In this document: piece by piece, positions 50,418 to 61,143 of the stretch
Position numbering within the stretch: the first letter of the stretch is position 1
Layout: each line of letters opens with the position of its first letter
DNA from: Tachypleus tridentatus
Taxonomy: Eukaryota; Arthropoda; Merostomata; Xiphosura; Limulidae
Direction of reading: 5' to 3'
Length of the DNA: 64,000 nt
Assembly: GCF_004210375.1 (NCBI RefSeq)
Contig: NC_134830.1
Coordinates: 45,823,094-45,887,093 of the forward strand
Translations under genes and position numbers: made by a program
The notes under the pieces: generated by a model
What the model was told of the DNA's origin: nothing
Databases searched by the model: none
What the model saw: the letters and a program-made list of their open reading frames with translations, nothing else

Positions 50418-50423
50418 TTTATT
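50418..50423 (-). terminator. Candidate poly(A) signal of the serpin gene
   Basis: AATAAA on the minus strand about 135 nt past the serpin stop. A second AATAAA overlaps the last coding codons (50564-50569). Which is used cannot be told from sequence. Confidence 0.4.
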
Positions 50424-50557
50424 TGATTCTTTAAAGTTTATCTAAATTTTTCAGTTGGACAACTTTTCAGTCTCTTGACTATGTCCATGTACTTCACATT
50501 ATAACACTTAGTGACAATATGTATTTTTTAAAAAGTAACGTTTTGTGTGTTGTTTTT

Positions 50558-50893
50558 TTATGTTTTATTCTCCAAAATACGAGGGTCAGTGTACTGACCC
50601 ATGAGAAGAATCATATTAGTTTCTAAATCTCGTAGGATGAACAAGAAAGGATGGTTAGCACAAAACACTGGAAGCTGGTCGTACACTAGCGACCTCTCTG
50701 CAGCTACGAGTTCCGTAATAGCAGCTGCTTCTGCTCCAATCTCGTCCACTTCCAGCCGAGCACTCTGAACCATTTCCTTCACAAACAAGAAATTCTGAGA
50801 ACTAATTCCGCTGAGATCTGCATACTTTGCGTCAAACAGTAGTTTCAAGCCAAGTTCCGATAAGTGTCGATGAAGGGAAAGGCGACCATCAAT
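50558..50893 (-). CDS. Membrane-anchored serpin, exon 2 (residues 361-471, reactive loop)
   Basis: Encodes the C-terminal 111 residues, entered through acceptor TTATTTCCACTTCAG (G at 50894) in phase 0, so LPKFK continues into IDGRLSLHRHLSELGLKLLF as in other serpins. The hinge is canonical for an inhibitor: Glu at P17 (411), Gly at P15, Glu at P13, Ala at P12-P10 and Thr at P8. P1-P1' is Arg427-Ser428, followed by Leu, which resembles the R-S-L bond of antithrombin and suggests trypsin- or thrombin-like target proteases. P14 is Ala, where Thr or Ser is commoner. HPFLFILRD at 441-449 and the final MGQYTDP motif complete the fold. The stop is TAA at 50560-50558. The last codons overlap an AATAAA hexamer; another lies at 50418-50423. 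Confidence 0.92.
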   Translation of the reverse strand: MDGRLSLHRHLSELGLKLLFDAKYADLSGISSQNFLFVKEMVQSARLEVDEIGAEAAAITELVAAERSLVYDQLPVFCANHPFLFILRDLETNMILLMGQYTDPRILENKT

Positions 50894-51069
50894 CTGAAGT
50901 GGAAATAACTTTTTAAAGACTTTTAATTCACATTTTATAGAACACACAAGCTAGAAAAAAATCTAAATGCTAAAGGAAATGTATGCATATTGTACTACAA
51001 CATATGATAACACAAAAATACTCGTATAAGACATATGCACTCCTCGTGTAAGTTGCCTAAAAACGGAAG

Positions 51070-51395
51070 TTAAAGAGAAACTACCAATAAATTACTAGAA
51101 GCTTCTTTAGTTGGGCATAAAAAACAAACACAAAATGCCCCTTGGGTTCAAGTCTTCATCTCCTTAGTTATGAACTTCTAATAGTAAAGTGGAGAGGAAG
51201 AATCGTAATGCAAAGAGGTTTGGAAGACTTTATCTTGAAGTGTTTTGTAAATGTTTAAAGTTAAACACGTGTTAAAGAAATTAAATAAAAGAAACTTCCA
51301 ACAAACTACTTAACGCTTCTTTAACTGGACATAAAAAATCACACTTGGGGTTGAGCCTATTTACTCATGAACCAGTAGTAAAAACTTTTAAACCT
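51070..51395. repeat. Diverged direct duplication
   Basis: Segments at about 51070-51195 and 51275-51395 share GAAACT(A/T)CCAA, ACTACT-type sequence, GCTTCTTTA and GGGTT(C/G)A in the same order. They lie in the serpin intron, close to the last exon. Confidence 0.5.
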
Positions 51396-52583
51396 GGTAT
51401 TATGTAAAATAACTTGAAACACACAGCGGACAAGACACAAACAAATAATTCAAATTTATAAACCATAACAATGAGTCGAAAATTAAAATATGTTTGCAAG
51501 ATTGCCACGAGGAGATGCGGTGCAACTTGGGTTTTGATGCTACAGTTGCTTATGGTAACAGTGAGAAGCAGACATTCAGCCAGACGTTCTGACCCAAATA
51601 TTTCTGGTTGATTATATATCAGGTTGTGTTTGATAGTTTTTTTTGTGGCTGTTAATTGTTGGAGACTGAATTATGTCTCGCTCGTTGTTTACTCCCATTT
51701 CAGCTTGTTCTGAATGTTTCTACTTTCTGTGAAAAACTATTTAAAAGACAAATTAATTCATAAACCTTAAACTATATCTGAATATGATAGCATTTTTAAT
51801 TCAATTTTGTACCACAAAAGGTCTTATGTCTCAGTGCACAATATAATTATTTAAATAACGCATGATTAGATGTTGCTTCCTTAAACAATACTGAAAAACC
51901 AAATATTTTAAGTTGTGATTTTTATGAGTTTTACTTTGTTTATCCCAATTTGCCAGTCAAAGTACAAACACACATGAAAAGTTTAATGTGCTAGTAAGAC
52001 TTATGTATATCACCGTTCAGAAAAAAATAAAAACCCCTCTAAAATTTTTTCTGAATAAAAAAAAATTGGCACAGCGATTTCTTACCCAGGAAAATAACCT
52101 TTCCGGAGCTGCCAAGTACAGAACAAATACTTTAAAACTTAGCCTTCTGTGACGCGGGAATGAGGACATTGTGACGCTCGACACGCTGTTTGGATAGGAC
52201 AGCCAAATATATAACATGTATATTTCTATTTGTCTTAATACACGAACAATAGAAAACGTTTGAGGCCTGCCACTTTCGGAAATGATTTTAAACACGTGAT
52301 GGAATTAACCCTTATTTAAAATAGGTCATATAAGGAGCCATGAACAGATACTTGCTTATCCATATCTCTGGGATCACCAAGCAAGTTGCTAGATCATTTG
52401 GTGTGAGGCAAGTAAAATAGCAATTTGTTACAATTATTGATTAACTTATTTATCCATATTACGTATACTTCAAAGTATAAGTACAGGTCTGTGCTATAAA
52501 GGTTACTGTTCGGAATTCCCTTAAGCTACGCGATCAAGATTTGTCCGACTTTTATTGTTAGAACTTAACTAACCGTCAGCAGG

Positions 52584-52700
52584 TGTGTGTTTTTCTTTTA
52601 GCAAAGCCACAAAGGCTATCTGCTCAGCCCACCGAGTGGAATCAAACCCCTGATTGGAGCGTTGTAAATCCGGAGACATACCGCTGTACTAGCGGGGGGC
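52584..52700 (-). repeat. tRNA-Val-like SINE, family B
   Basis: Minus strand, near full length, in the serpin intron. Confidence 0.9.
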
Positions 52701-53079
52701 CCGTCAGCAGGTGCTTCATAAAGTTAGAATTAAAATTTGTCACATAACTTTGATGACATAAGTTTGCAACAAACTGATAAGTCGGTCTTCACTCCAACGG
52801 AAATATGTAAAGTTAGCACTTGAAATAAGAAGTTTTACTTCGATAAACATAAATATTAATATTAAAGTTAGTTTGCAGGCTGTTTTAATTTTGAATACTT
52901 TTTCAGCTTCATTTTGTGTTTGAAAATTAGTTTTAAAATAATGAGGATTTTTACTCAGTGAGACAAGACAAACAAACAAAAAATTACAATGACAGTGAAT
53001 GGCTAATTGAATCTTCAAGGTATTTAAACTTCACTGAATGAATCTTCAAATGCTAAATGTTTTTCTCTCCAGTTCTCTG

Positions 53080-53103
53080 TGTGTGTGTGTGTGTGTGTGT
53101 TTG
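53080..53103. repeat. (GT)n microsatellite
   Basis: About ten GT repeats at the tail of a tRNA-Val-like SINE on the minus strand. Confidence 0.9.
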
Positions 53104-53210
53104 TAATTAAGCACAATACTACAAAATGGACTATCTGTCGTTTGCCCATCGCGTATCGAAACCCGGTTTCTAGCGTTATAAATCTGTAGACATAAACTTG
53201 GGGGGTGGGA
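53101..53210 (-). repeat. tRNA-Val-like SINE, family A
   Basis: Minus strand, with (GT)n on its tail side and a poor head. Confidence 0.85.
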
Positions 53211-53364
53211 GCTCCAGTTCTGACTCGCCATATACAAATTCTACATCTATTCACGTTTTATTATATATTCAAGCTCTTGCTAAAAAACGCATAAATTTCA
53301 TTAACAGTGAGGATATACAACTGAGGGTGTACATTATAATCATTATGAGCAATATACTTTGATT

Positions 53365-53530
53365 AAAAATTCAAACACAGCTAAAGTGGAATAGAAAAAA
53401 TGCATCAATTAAAAAAAGAACGTTTCGTCACTGTTAACGTGACATCACCAGATGTTAACAGTGGCGAAACGATATTTTTTTAAATAATGCATTTTTTCTA
53501 TCCCACTTTAACAGTTCTTGAATTTAAAAT
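53365..53530. repeat. Long inverted repeat with hammerhead-like core
   Basis: Two imperfect arms of about 70 bp (about 53365-53437 and 53452-53530) flank a 14-bp centre. The minus strand of the central region reads CTGGTGA, stem GTCAC/GTGAC, then GAAACG, close to a minimal hammerhead core (CUGAUGA...GAAAC). It looks like two Penelope-type terminal repeats head to head. It lies in the serpin intron. Confidence 0.6.
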
Positions 53531-54446
53531 TTTGCAATGTTGAATACCTTCAACATTTATATAATGTAGTTTGAACAGTTTGTCAAAGTAGCAATGCTCA
53601 TTACCGGGCATATAATATTGGTTCTTATCTTTGTCGGTAAGTTGCTTTGAGCTGGAAAATGTAGAGGAAAAATATTACATATACAATTTTAAACTGACTT
53701 GGACGTGTAGGCAAGTCATTTTAAACCAAAGTATTACCGTAGTTTAGTTTTAGCCTTACAGAGAGTTGCTTCAGTGAATACAAAATCATTAGTGCGTATA
53801 TTTCTTGTGAAGCACAACGCTAAGCTATACAATGGACATATTCAGGGTTGGGGAGGATTGTTAACCTAAAATATATTGTTAACAGTCGGCTTCAACAGGG
53901 TAATGCTGGTTTTAGCAAGTAGCGACACCCCCAGTATATTTATGAAAACTTCGTAACTATAACAGATGCCTAGAACAACAAATAGGGGAGTAGGTTATTA
54001 TTTTCATACTCAGACTGGCCTAATAAGGACATTTACCTCCTTCTCAGAGACAGCGTGCCGCCAGGGTACAATCCACGCAGCTGTGTGGTGGCCTGAGGCA
54101 AAATCCACAAAGATTTTTCGAACATTGCCGTTAGATGAAGGTCATTTACTACCCACTTCCCCTGGCTGCAGTAAAAGCACTAAACACTGGAAAAACTGGG
54201 GTAACTTTTTTGACTGTCAAACAGTTGCCGGTCGTCCTAATCTATCTCGATATGCCAAATGATTACTTTGACGTCGAATCCAAAACAATTCACGTATTTG
54301 TACAGAACACAACCGATTTCTTCTTGCATGTTACGTTAAGGTTTCATGGCCATCCATTCATACACCAGCGAATACTAAACACGATAAAAAGTGTAATTAT
54401 TCCGATGTGTTTCAAAATTATAAACACAAACGTTTATTATTTAGCT

Positions 54447-54562
54447 TGTTTCAAGTTAAACAGAGAGATATACAATCGGCTATCTGTGCTCTGCCCATCA
54501 AGGTTATTGAAATCTGATTTCTAGCATTGCACGTCCGGAGACACGCCACTGTGCCACTAGGG
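54447..54562 (-). repeat. tRNA-Val-like SINE, family A
   Basis: Minus strand, ends GTGCCACTAGGGA; in the serpin intron. Confidence 0.85.
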
Positions 54563-54736
54563 AGTGGTTATTATTGTTATTGTAAGTGTAAGTTATTGTA
54601 ACACATCAAACAAGCCACGTGTTTAATGAAACTAAACAAGGATAATTCCAAACAGGAATATATAAGTAACACTTAAAACCATCACTAATTGGTGAAACTT
54701 TATAATCAATAGAAATGAGGAAAACTGAGACAATTA

Positions 54737-54846
54737 GACGTTTCACAAATATTTCATTTATTGTAACCATCGTTTCGCTTGTACTTGATGAAGTTTATAG
54801 TGGCGAAACCATGGTCGTAATGAATGAAATATTTGTGAAACGTATA
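54737..54846. repeat. Second inverted repeat with hammerhead-like core
   Basis: Arms 54737-54779 and 54799-54846 share CGTTTCACAAATATTTCATT and its complement, then diverge slightly inward. The centre reads TTGATGA, then GGCGAAACC on the plus strand. The layout matches the inverted repeat 1.3 kb away, but the sequence differs, so it is a different subfamily. It lies in the serpin intron. Confidence 0.6.
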
Positions 54847-54866
54847 CTTTTCTTTGTTTTACCAGC

Positions 54867-54910
54867 TAGCCCTTGTCTAGCTTTGCGTGAAATTAAAAAA
54901 CAAACAAACA
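54867..54910 (+). repeat. tRNA-Thr-like SINE tail fragment
   Basis: Only the 3' end CTAGCTTTGCGTGAAATT and its AAAC tail remain, next to the second inverted repeat. Confidence 0.7.
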
Positions 54911-56004
54911 CTTCTGTTAATCAGAAATAACTGTACAAATGCTGCTCAGATCAAAAGCACTTGTTTTTTTTTTGTTGTTGTTTTTTTCAGTTCTCCGCGC
55001 AGTTGAACGCTTGCTATATGTGGTTTATAGATGACGCAATTGCTCAGGAAATTTTCTGTAAGTTATGTTAAAGTCATTCACTAAATTTGCAAGTATTGTT
55101 TAGTCAAATATCATTGGAATAATGTTAAAACCAGTTTTTGATTGTCCAGAACACTTGTTTATACTTTTTAAAATGCCGTAACTAAGTTCTGTATAATAAT
55201 AAATGTAGAGTTTACTTATTAAAACCAAGTTACGTATTATCTCGAAACCTTAAGATAGGCTAAATTCTGTACGTGATTTTTCATTTTCTGAATATCTGTA
55301 TCTGTTTATCTGCATGCATATATATATATTACGTAAAACTACCATTTTTGTTTTGTGCAGGCTAATACATCTATTCAATACTTTTGTACACTAGCAGTAA
55401 AAGAGTAAAAAAAATAATTTTATACCCTGTTCACACATACGACCTCACAAATATCACAAGTTTAAACTTGTATTTTGAGTGAAACAACCGGTTTCTTTGT
55501 GGCGAAAAAAAAAATGTGTGCATATTTTTGTTAGTTGTGTAATGAAAATAAGTGTTTATTATATGAGTAATTTGTTGCTTTTTATAATAATTGAAAGCAT
55601 ATTGAATAGTTTGGTTTATACAAGCAGTAGGATAACAAACTACATCGTTTTTACTCATATGGTTTACTACTTTGTATGATAAACTAAATTTTCTCCTTTT
55701 ATTTCAGGTACTTCAGTATTCTCCACACACTGACTGTCACTCGTCCAAATTTTACGAAACGAAACGTTTTAAATTTGAGTTTTATAAGAGTGACATCGAC
55801 TTAAGGCATAGAAAATAACAGTTTTCAAAATACTTGAAATATGAACAATCAGGACACAATCCAAATTTAAACCCAATAAGCTAGCACCTGTTCTTTCTCT
55901 ACATTTTACAGTTGAAGATGACATGGCAGTTTGCTCATCTTCAAGTTAAGATTGAAATTTATTAGCTTAATAACAAACGACTCTAGCGTCCTAAGGCGGG
56001 ATTA

Positions 56005-56017
56005 CCCCCCCCCCCCC
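56005..56017. repeat. Poly(C) run of 13
   Basis: An uninterrupted C13, so a G13 run on the serpin sense strand, about 330 bp from the minisatellite. Confidence 0.9.
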
Positions 56018-56344
56018 TTCCAAGGATGCAGGATGACGCAGAAGAAACTGAAAGTTGGCATAATATCACGTTTGTTTAAACAGCAGTTGGTAACACTATT
56101 GAGCTGTTGATTCAATATATCTCTTTTTGCAATTCGGGTATGGGAACTCGTTTTCCGCTAGCGAGTACATTGTCTTTCTTTAAAGTTGAAGATCCTTATC
56201 AACCTAAACTGTTTTAAAAACACATTTTAATTGATCTTATGAATAAATCTATGTGATAATTTTCTTTATCGTGTATGAGTTTACGTGCTTGAAGTGCAAC
56301 AGGGATGTACTGGATCAAGCTCTGCGCTCTAATAAAAGAAGAAA

Positions 56345-58955
56345 CGATAAAACTTACAACACGAGTAGTATTACGATAAAACTTACAACACGAGTAGTAT
56401 TACAATAAAACTTACAACACGAGTAGTATTACAATAAAACTTACAACACGAGTAGTATTACGATAAAACTTACAACACGAGTAGTATTACAATAAAACTT
56501 ACAACACGAGTAGTATTACGATAAAACTTACAACACGAGTAGTATTACAATAAAACTTACAACACGAGTAGTATTACAATAAAACTTACAACACGAGTAG
56601 TATTACAATAAAACTTACAACACGAGTAGTATTACAATAAAACTTACAACACGAGTAGTATTACAATAAAACTTACAACACGAGTAGTATTACAATAAAA
56701 CTTACAACACGAGTAGTATTACGATAAAACTTACAACACGAGTAGTATTACAATAAAACTTACAACACGAGTAGTATTACGATAAAACTTACAACACGAG
56801 TAGTATTACAATAAAACTTACAACACGAGTGGTATTACAATAAAACTTACAACACGAGTGGTATTACGATAAAACTTACAACACGTGGTATTACGATAAA
56901 ACTTACAACACGGTAGTATTACGATAAAACTTACAACACGAGTGGTATTACAATAAAATTTACAACACGAGTAGTATCACAATAAAACTTACAATACAAC
57001 ACGAGTAGTATTACAATAAAACTTACAACACGAGTAGTATTACGATAAAACTTACAACACGAGTAGTATTACCATAAAACTTACAACACGAGTAGTATTA
57101 CGATAAAACTTACAACACGAGTAGTATTACAATAAAACTTACAACACGAGTAGTATTACGATAAAACTTACAACACGAGTAGTATTACGATAAAACTTAC
57201 AACACGAGTAGTATTACAATAAAACTTACAACACGAGTAGTATTACGATAAAACTTACAACACGAGTAGTATTACGATAAAACTTACAACACGAGTAGTA
57301 TTACGATAAAACTTACAACACGAGTAGTATTACAATAAAACTTACAACACGAGTAGTATTACGATAAAACTTACAACACGAGTAGTATTACAATAAAACT
57401 TACAACACGAGTAGTATTACAATAAAACTTACAACACGAGTAGTATTACAATAAAACTTACAACACGAGTGGTATTACAATAAAACTTACAACACGGGTA
57501 GTATTACGATAAAACTTACAACACGAGTAGTATTACGATAAAACTTACAACACGAGTAGTATTACAATAAAACTTATAACACGAGTGGTATTACGATAAA
57601 ACTTACAACACGAGTGGTATTACGATAAAACTTACAACACGAGTGGTATTACAATAAAACTTACAACACGAGTAGTATTACGATAAAACTTACAACACGA
57701 GTGGTATTACGATAAAACTTACAACACGAGTGGTATTACAATAAAACTTACAACACGAGTGGTATTACAATAAAACTTACAACACGAGTGGTATTACGAT
57801 AAAACTTACAACACGTGGTATTACGATAAAACTTACAACACGGTGGTATTACGATAAAACTTACAACACGAGTAGTATTACAATAAAAACTTACAACACG
57901 AGTGGTATTACAATAAAACTTACAACACGGGTAGTATTACGATAAAACTTACAACACGAGTAGTATTACCATAAAACTTACAACACGAGTAGTATTACGA
58001 TAAAACTTACAACACGAGTGGTATTACAATAAAACTTACAACACGAGTAGTATTACGATAAAACTTACAACACGAGTAGTATTACAATAAAACTTACAAC
58101 ACGAGTAGTATTACAATAAAACTTACAACACGGGTAGTATTACGATAAAACTTACAACACGAGTGGTATTACAATAAAACTTACAACACGAGTAGTATTA
58201 CGATAAAACTTACAACACGAGTAGTATTACAATAAAACTTACAACACGAGTAGTATAACGATAAAACTTACAACACGAGTAGTATTACAATAAAACTTAC
58301 AACACGAGTAGTATTACGATAAAACTTACAACACGAGTAGTATTACGATAAAACTTACAACACGAGTGGTATTACAATAAAACTTACAACACGAGTAGTA
58401 TTACGATAAAACTTACAACACGAGTGGTATTACGATAAAACTTACAACACGAGTGGTATTACGATAAAACTTACAACACGAGTAGTATTACAATAAAACT
58501 TACAACACGAGTGGTATTACGATAAAACTTACAACACGAGTAGTATTACAATAAAACTTACAACACGAGTAGTATTACGATAAAACTTACAACACGAGTA
58601 GTATTACGATAAAACTTACAACACGAGTAGTATTACGATAAAACTTACAACACGAGTAGTATTACGATAAAACTTACAACACGAGTAGTATTACGATAAA
58701 ACTTACAACACGAGTAGTATTACAATAAAACTTACAACACGAGTAGTATTACGATAAAACTTACAACACGAGTAGTATTACAATAAAACTTACAACACGA
58801 GTAGTATTACAATAAAACTTACAACACGAGTAGTATTACGATAAAATTTACAACACGAGTAGTATTACAATAAAACTTACAACACGAGTAGTATTACGAT
58901 AAAACTTACAACACGAGTAGTATTACAATAAAACTTACAACACGAGTAGTATTAC
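56345..58955. repeat. 29-bp minisatellite, about 90 copies
   Basis: A tandem array of about 2.6 kb; the unit contains ACTTACAACACGAGTAGTAT and is 29 bp long. Units differ mainly at two sites: CG/CA before ATAAAA, and AGTAG/AGTGG. A few units carry small indels. There are no unique spacers. On the serpin sense strand each unit contains TTGTAAGT, a 5' splice-site-like word. Confidence 0.97.
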
Positions 58956-59267
58956 AAACCACTTTCTAAAAAAATGCAATGTTGTTCGTTTTCTCTTGTC
59001 ACCCTCCATTCTCATAAAGAATTTCACTTTATAACATCAAAATTTCTTGCCACTAATAAGCTAAGAAAACCAGATATTAACCAGAAGATGAGGACATTAT
59101 ACCCTAAATTATGAAAATGTAAAGAAAGAACCAGAACATGAACTTCGATCGTTGAACATAAGGTGTACCAAAGTTTACACCTCTTTTGGTAATGCCTAGG
59201 GAAAGAATTGCGTTACACATTTATGGTTTTAAAATGTATGATTTTCATTGGAGAAGAATATTTTTGC

Positions 59268-59500
59268 CTAAAGCTGCGCAAAGGATTATCCGTTAAAGTC
59301 GTCTTTCATTTTGAGCGGAGTAGTGGAAGTTGGGAAAATAGCTGGTGAAAAGGACTCACAGCCATCTCTCGGGCTACTTTTGTTAGACTGCTTAATGACA
59401 TTTGACCATCAACCTTATAGCCTCAAAGCGTGGAAACGCAAAATAGAAATCCTCGTATCCACACTCGGAGCATGCTAACTCCAGATTACGCCTGGCTCGG
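59268..59500 (-). repeat. tRNA-Thr-like SINE, strongly diverged
   Basis: Retains CTCGGGCTACTTTTGTTAG and CCAGATTACG blocks; minus strand; in the serpin intron. Confidence 0.6.
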
Positions 59501-59537
59501 GGAAAGGGGTTGGATGGAGACATAGCGTATGTGATTT

Positions 59538-59640
59538 GTTTATTTGTTTAGAATTAAGCACAAAGCTACACAATGGACTATCTGTGCTTTGCCCATCACG
59601 GGTATCAAAACCTGGTTTTTAGCTGTTTGCTACTGGGGGG
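59538..59640 (-). repeat. tRNA-Val-like SINE, family A, internal deletion
   Basis: Minus strand; anticodon-arm region deleted after CCTGGTTTTTAG. Confidence 0.85.
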
Positions 59641-60063
59641 AGCATATACGAAGTCGCGAAGGGAATGAATAAAAACACAAATTGTGTCACTTTATAATCA
59701 TCTAGTGTGTACACCTTACGTGTCGTAATTTTGTTGTAATTATTCAAACATTAAGAATGTCTTTGTGCAAACTTATTGTTTTTCTTATCCATTTTGTGCT
59801 TCTACTAGCATATGTTCTCTCTTGTGCAACAGAAAAAACAGAAATAATTATATATTTTTATATGTGTTATTATATTATTCGAATTATTATTCTTGTTTTA
59901 ATCATTTCTGGCATCACGTCAACGGTAAGAGAAGATACAATTTTAAAAAATAAATCTAATAACAGAGTAACTTTCATACCTAAATAAATAGTTTATATTT
60001 TATGCAGTTGTACTTAACTATAATTATTAAAGCATATATACCAATGCAAAATCTAAGCCTTAC

Positions 60064-61143
60064 TTTGAATTTAGGTAGGCAGATATACAAGGTTTTGTTC
60101 TTCATGTGTCCATTAAGCTCGCTTAAAATTTCAGGGTTTTCTTGTAAGATTTTACGTACTTCAGACAATCGTCCAGGTTTATTTGGCAGAATCAGAAGGA
60201 GACTTAACTTATCTCCATCAATCGGTAGCTCCAGTGATTGCAAACCTAGTGTGGTAAATTCCCCATAATTGTAATTTCCAGTTGTATGCATCATGTGAAC
60301 AGTGGCTTCATCATCTGGTTGAACATAAAATCTGGTTTGAAAAGTGTTTTGTTTTGGGAAAGCGTGTAACCACTGACCTTTGAAATACATAACAGTGGTC
60401 ATCAGAAGACGGGTAGTTAGGTCAAGCTGATTGGGTCTCAAAAGCTCTCTGACTTGTCCCCACGTTTTTTTAGACACCCACGTGTTTATGATTTCACGAG
60501 TTTCTTCTTCCTCCACGAAATTAACTTCAGTTGCTACACATTCGTAATTTTGTTTCAACTGATCATTAAACTTAGAAGTAATCTCGAAGTTTTTCTGAAT
60601 AAATATGTTTCCTCCTATGTATAATTTAGTGTATATGTCTGTCTTTCGATTCAAATCTCGCAGCAAGAAACCTAAGCCATTCTGGATTTCGAATGCTGAT
60701 GCAGGATTCCAATTAAGAACAGAACAAATTTCTTCAGCAGTGTGCCCTTTGGATCCTTCTAATATCATTGACAAACCAATAACCAAACTTAAAGGGCTAA
60801 ATATTATGTTGGCATTATTCTCAGCCATTAAGGGCAAGAGCTTAAAGGCAAGTTTCGATGTCCCTAACTGGACTTCCTGTGTTTCTGGAACATCCTGGAG
60901 AGAGCCATGGCTCGCAGTGAACAGATTCCACCCCAGAAGGATTACTAAAAAGGACAGAAAAAATAGTATATGTAAGCCTGCGATAATCCAAATATTAACA
61001 GCACTGAGAGCCCAAAAAGGGGCGGCGTTAAAGGCTGAGGTTTGTTTATCAGAAAGTTTAATTTCAACACCCCAGTCAACATCTCTATTTAAATCATCTT
61101 CTTTCTTCTCAGATTTCTTTTGGGTAGTTATCGGTGGTTTCAT
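60064..61143 (-). CDS. Membrane-anchored serpin, exon 1 (residues 1-360)
   Basis: Encodes the N-terminus and most of the serpin fold of a 471-residue protein. The ATG at 61143 follows an in-frame TAA at 61206-61204. Residues 1-45 are hydrophilic and rich in Lys. Residues about 46-72 form one long hydrophobic segment (ALSAVNIWIIAGLHILFF onward). The serpin body starts near 95: NIIFSPLSLVIGLSM at 112-126, INTWVSKKTWGQVRELL at 219-235, VMYFKGQW at 251-258 and LSLLLILPN at 313-321. It ends LPKFK at 356-360, right before the donor AAA|GTAAGG (60064/60063). Positive residues on the N side predict a type II anchor with the serpin domain outside the cell or in the secretory lumen. Serpins inhibit serine proteases by suicide trapping. 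An NKT glycosylation sequon is at 349-351. The family call is firm; topology is inferred. Confidence 0.92.

Larger units (their letters stand above)
50894..60063 (-). other. Serpin intron (9170 bp)
   Basis: Donor GTAAGG at 60063 and acceptor CTTCAG at 50894, phase 0. It holds the 29-bp minisatellite (56345-58955), two large inverted repeats (about 53365-53530 and 54737-54846), a diverged direct duplication near the acceptor (about 51070-51195 and 51275-51395) and several SINE fragments. No alternative reactive-loop exon was found in it. Confidence 0.85.

Noticed and set aside
53966-54524. Overlapping plus-strand ORFs of 98 and 129 codons
   Set aside because: No recognisable motif, located in an intron on the opposite strand, and the downstream part overlaps a SINE.
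56345-58955. CRISPR array
   Set aside because: The 29-bp period matches CRISPR repeats, but the units abut with no unique spacers and the DNA is clearly eukaryotic. It is a minisatellite.
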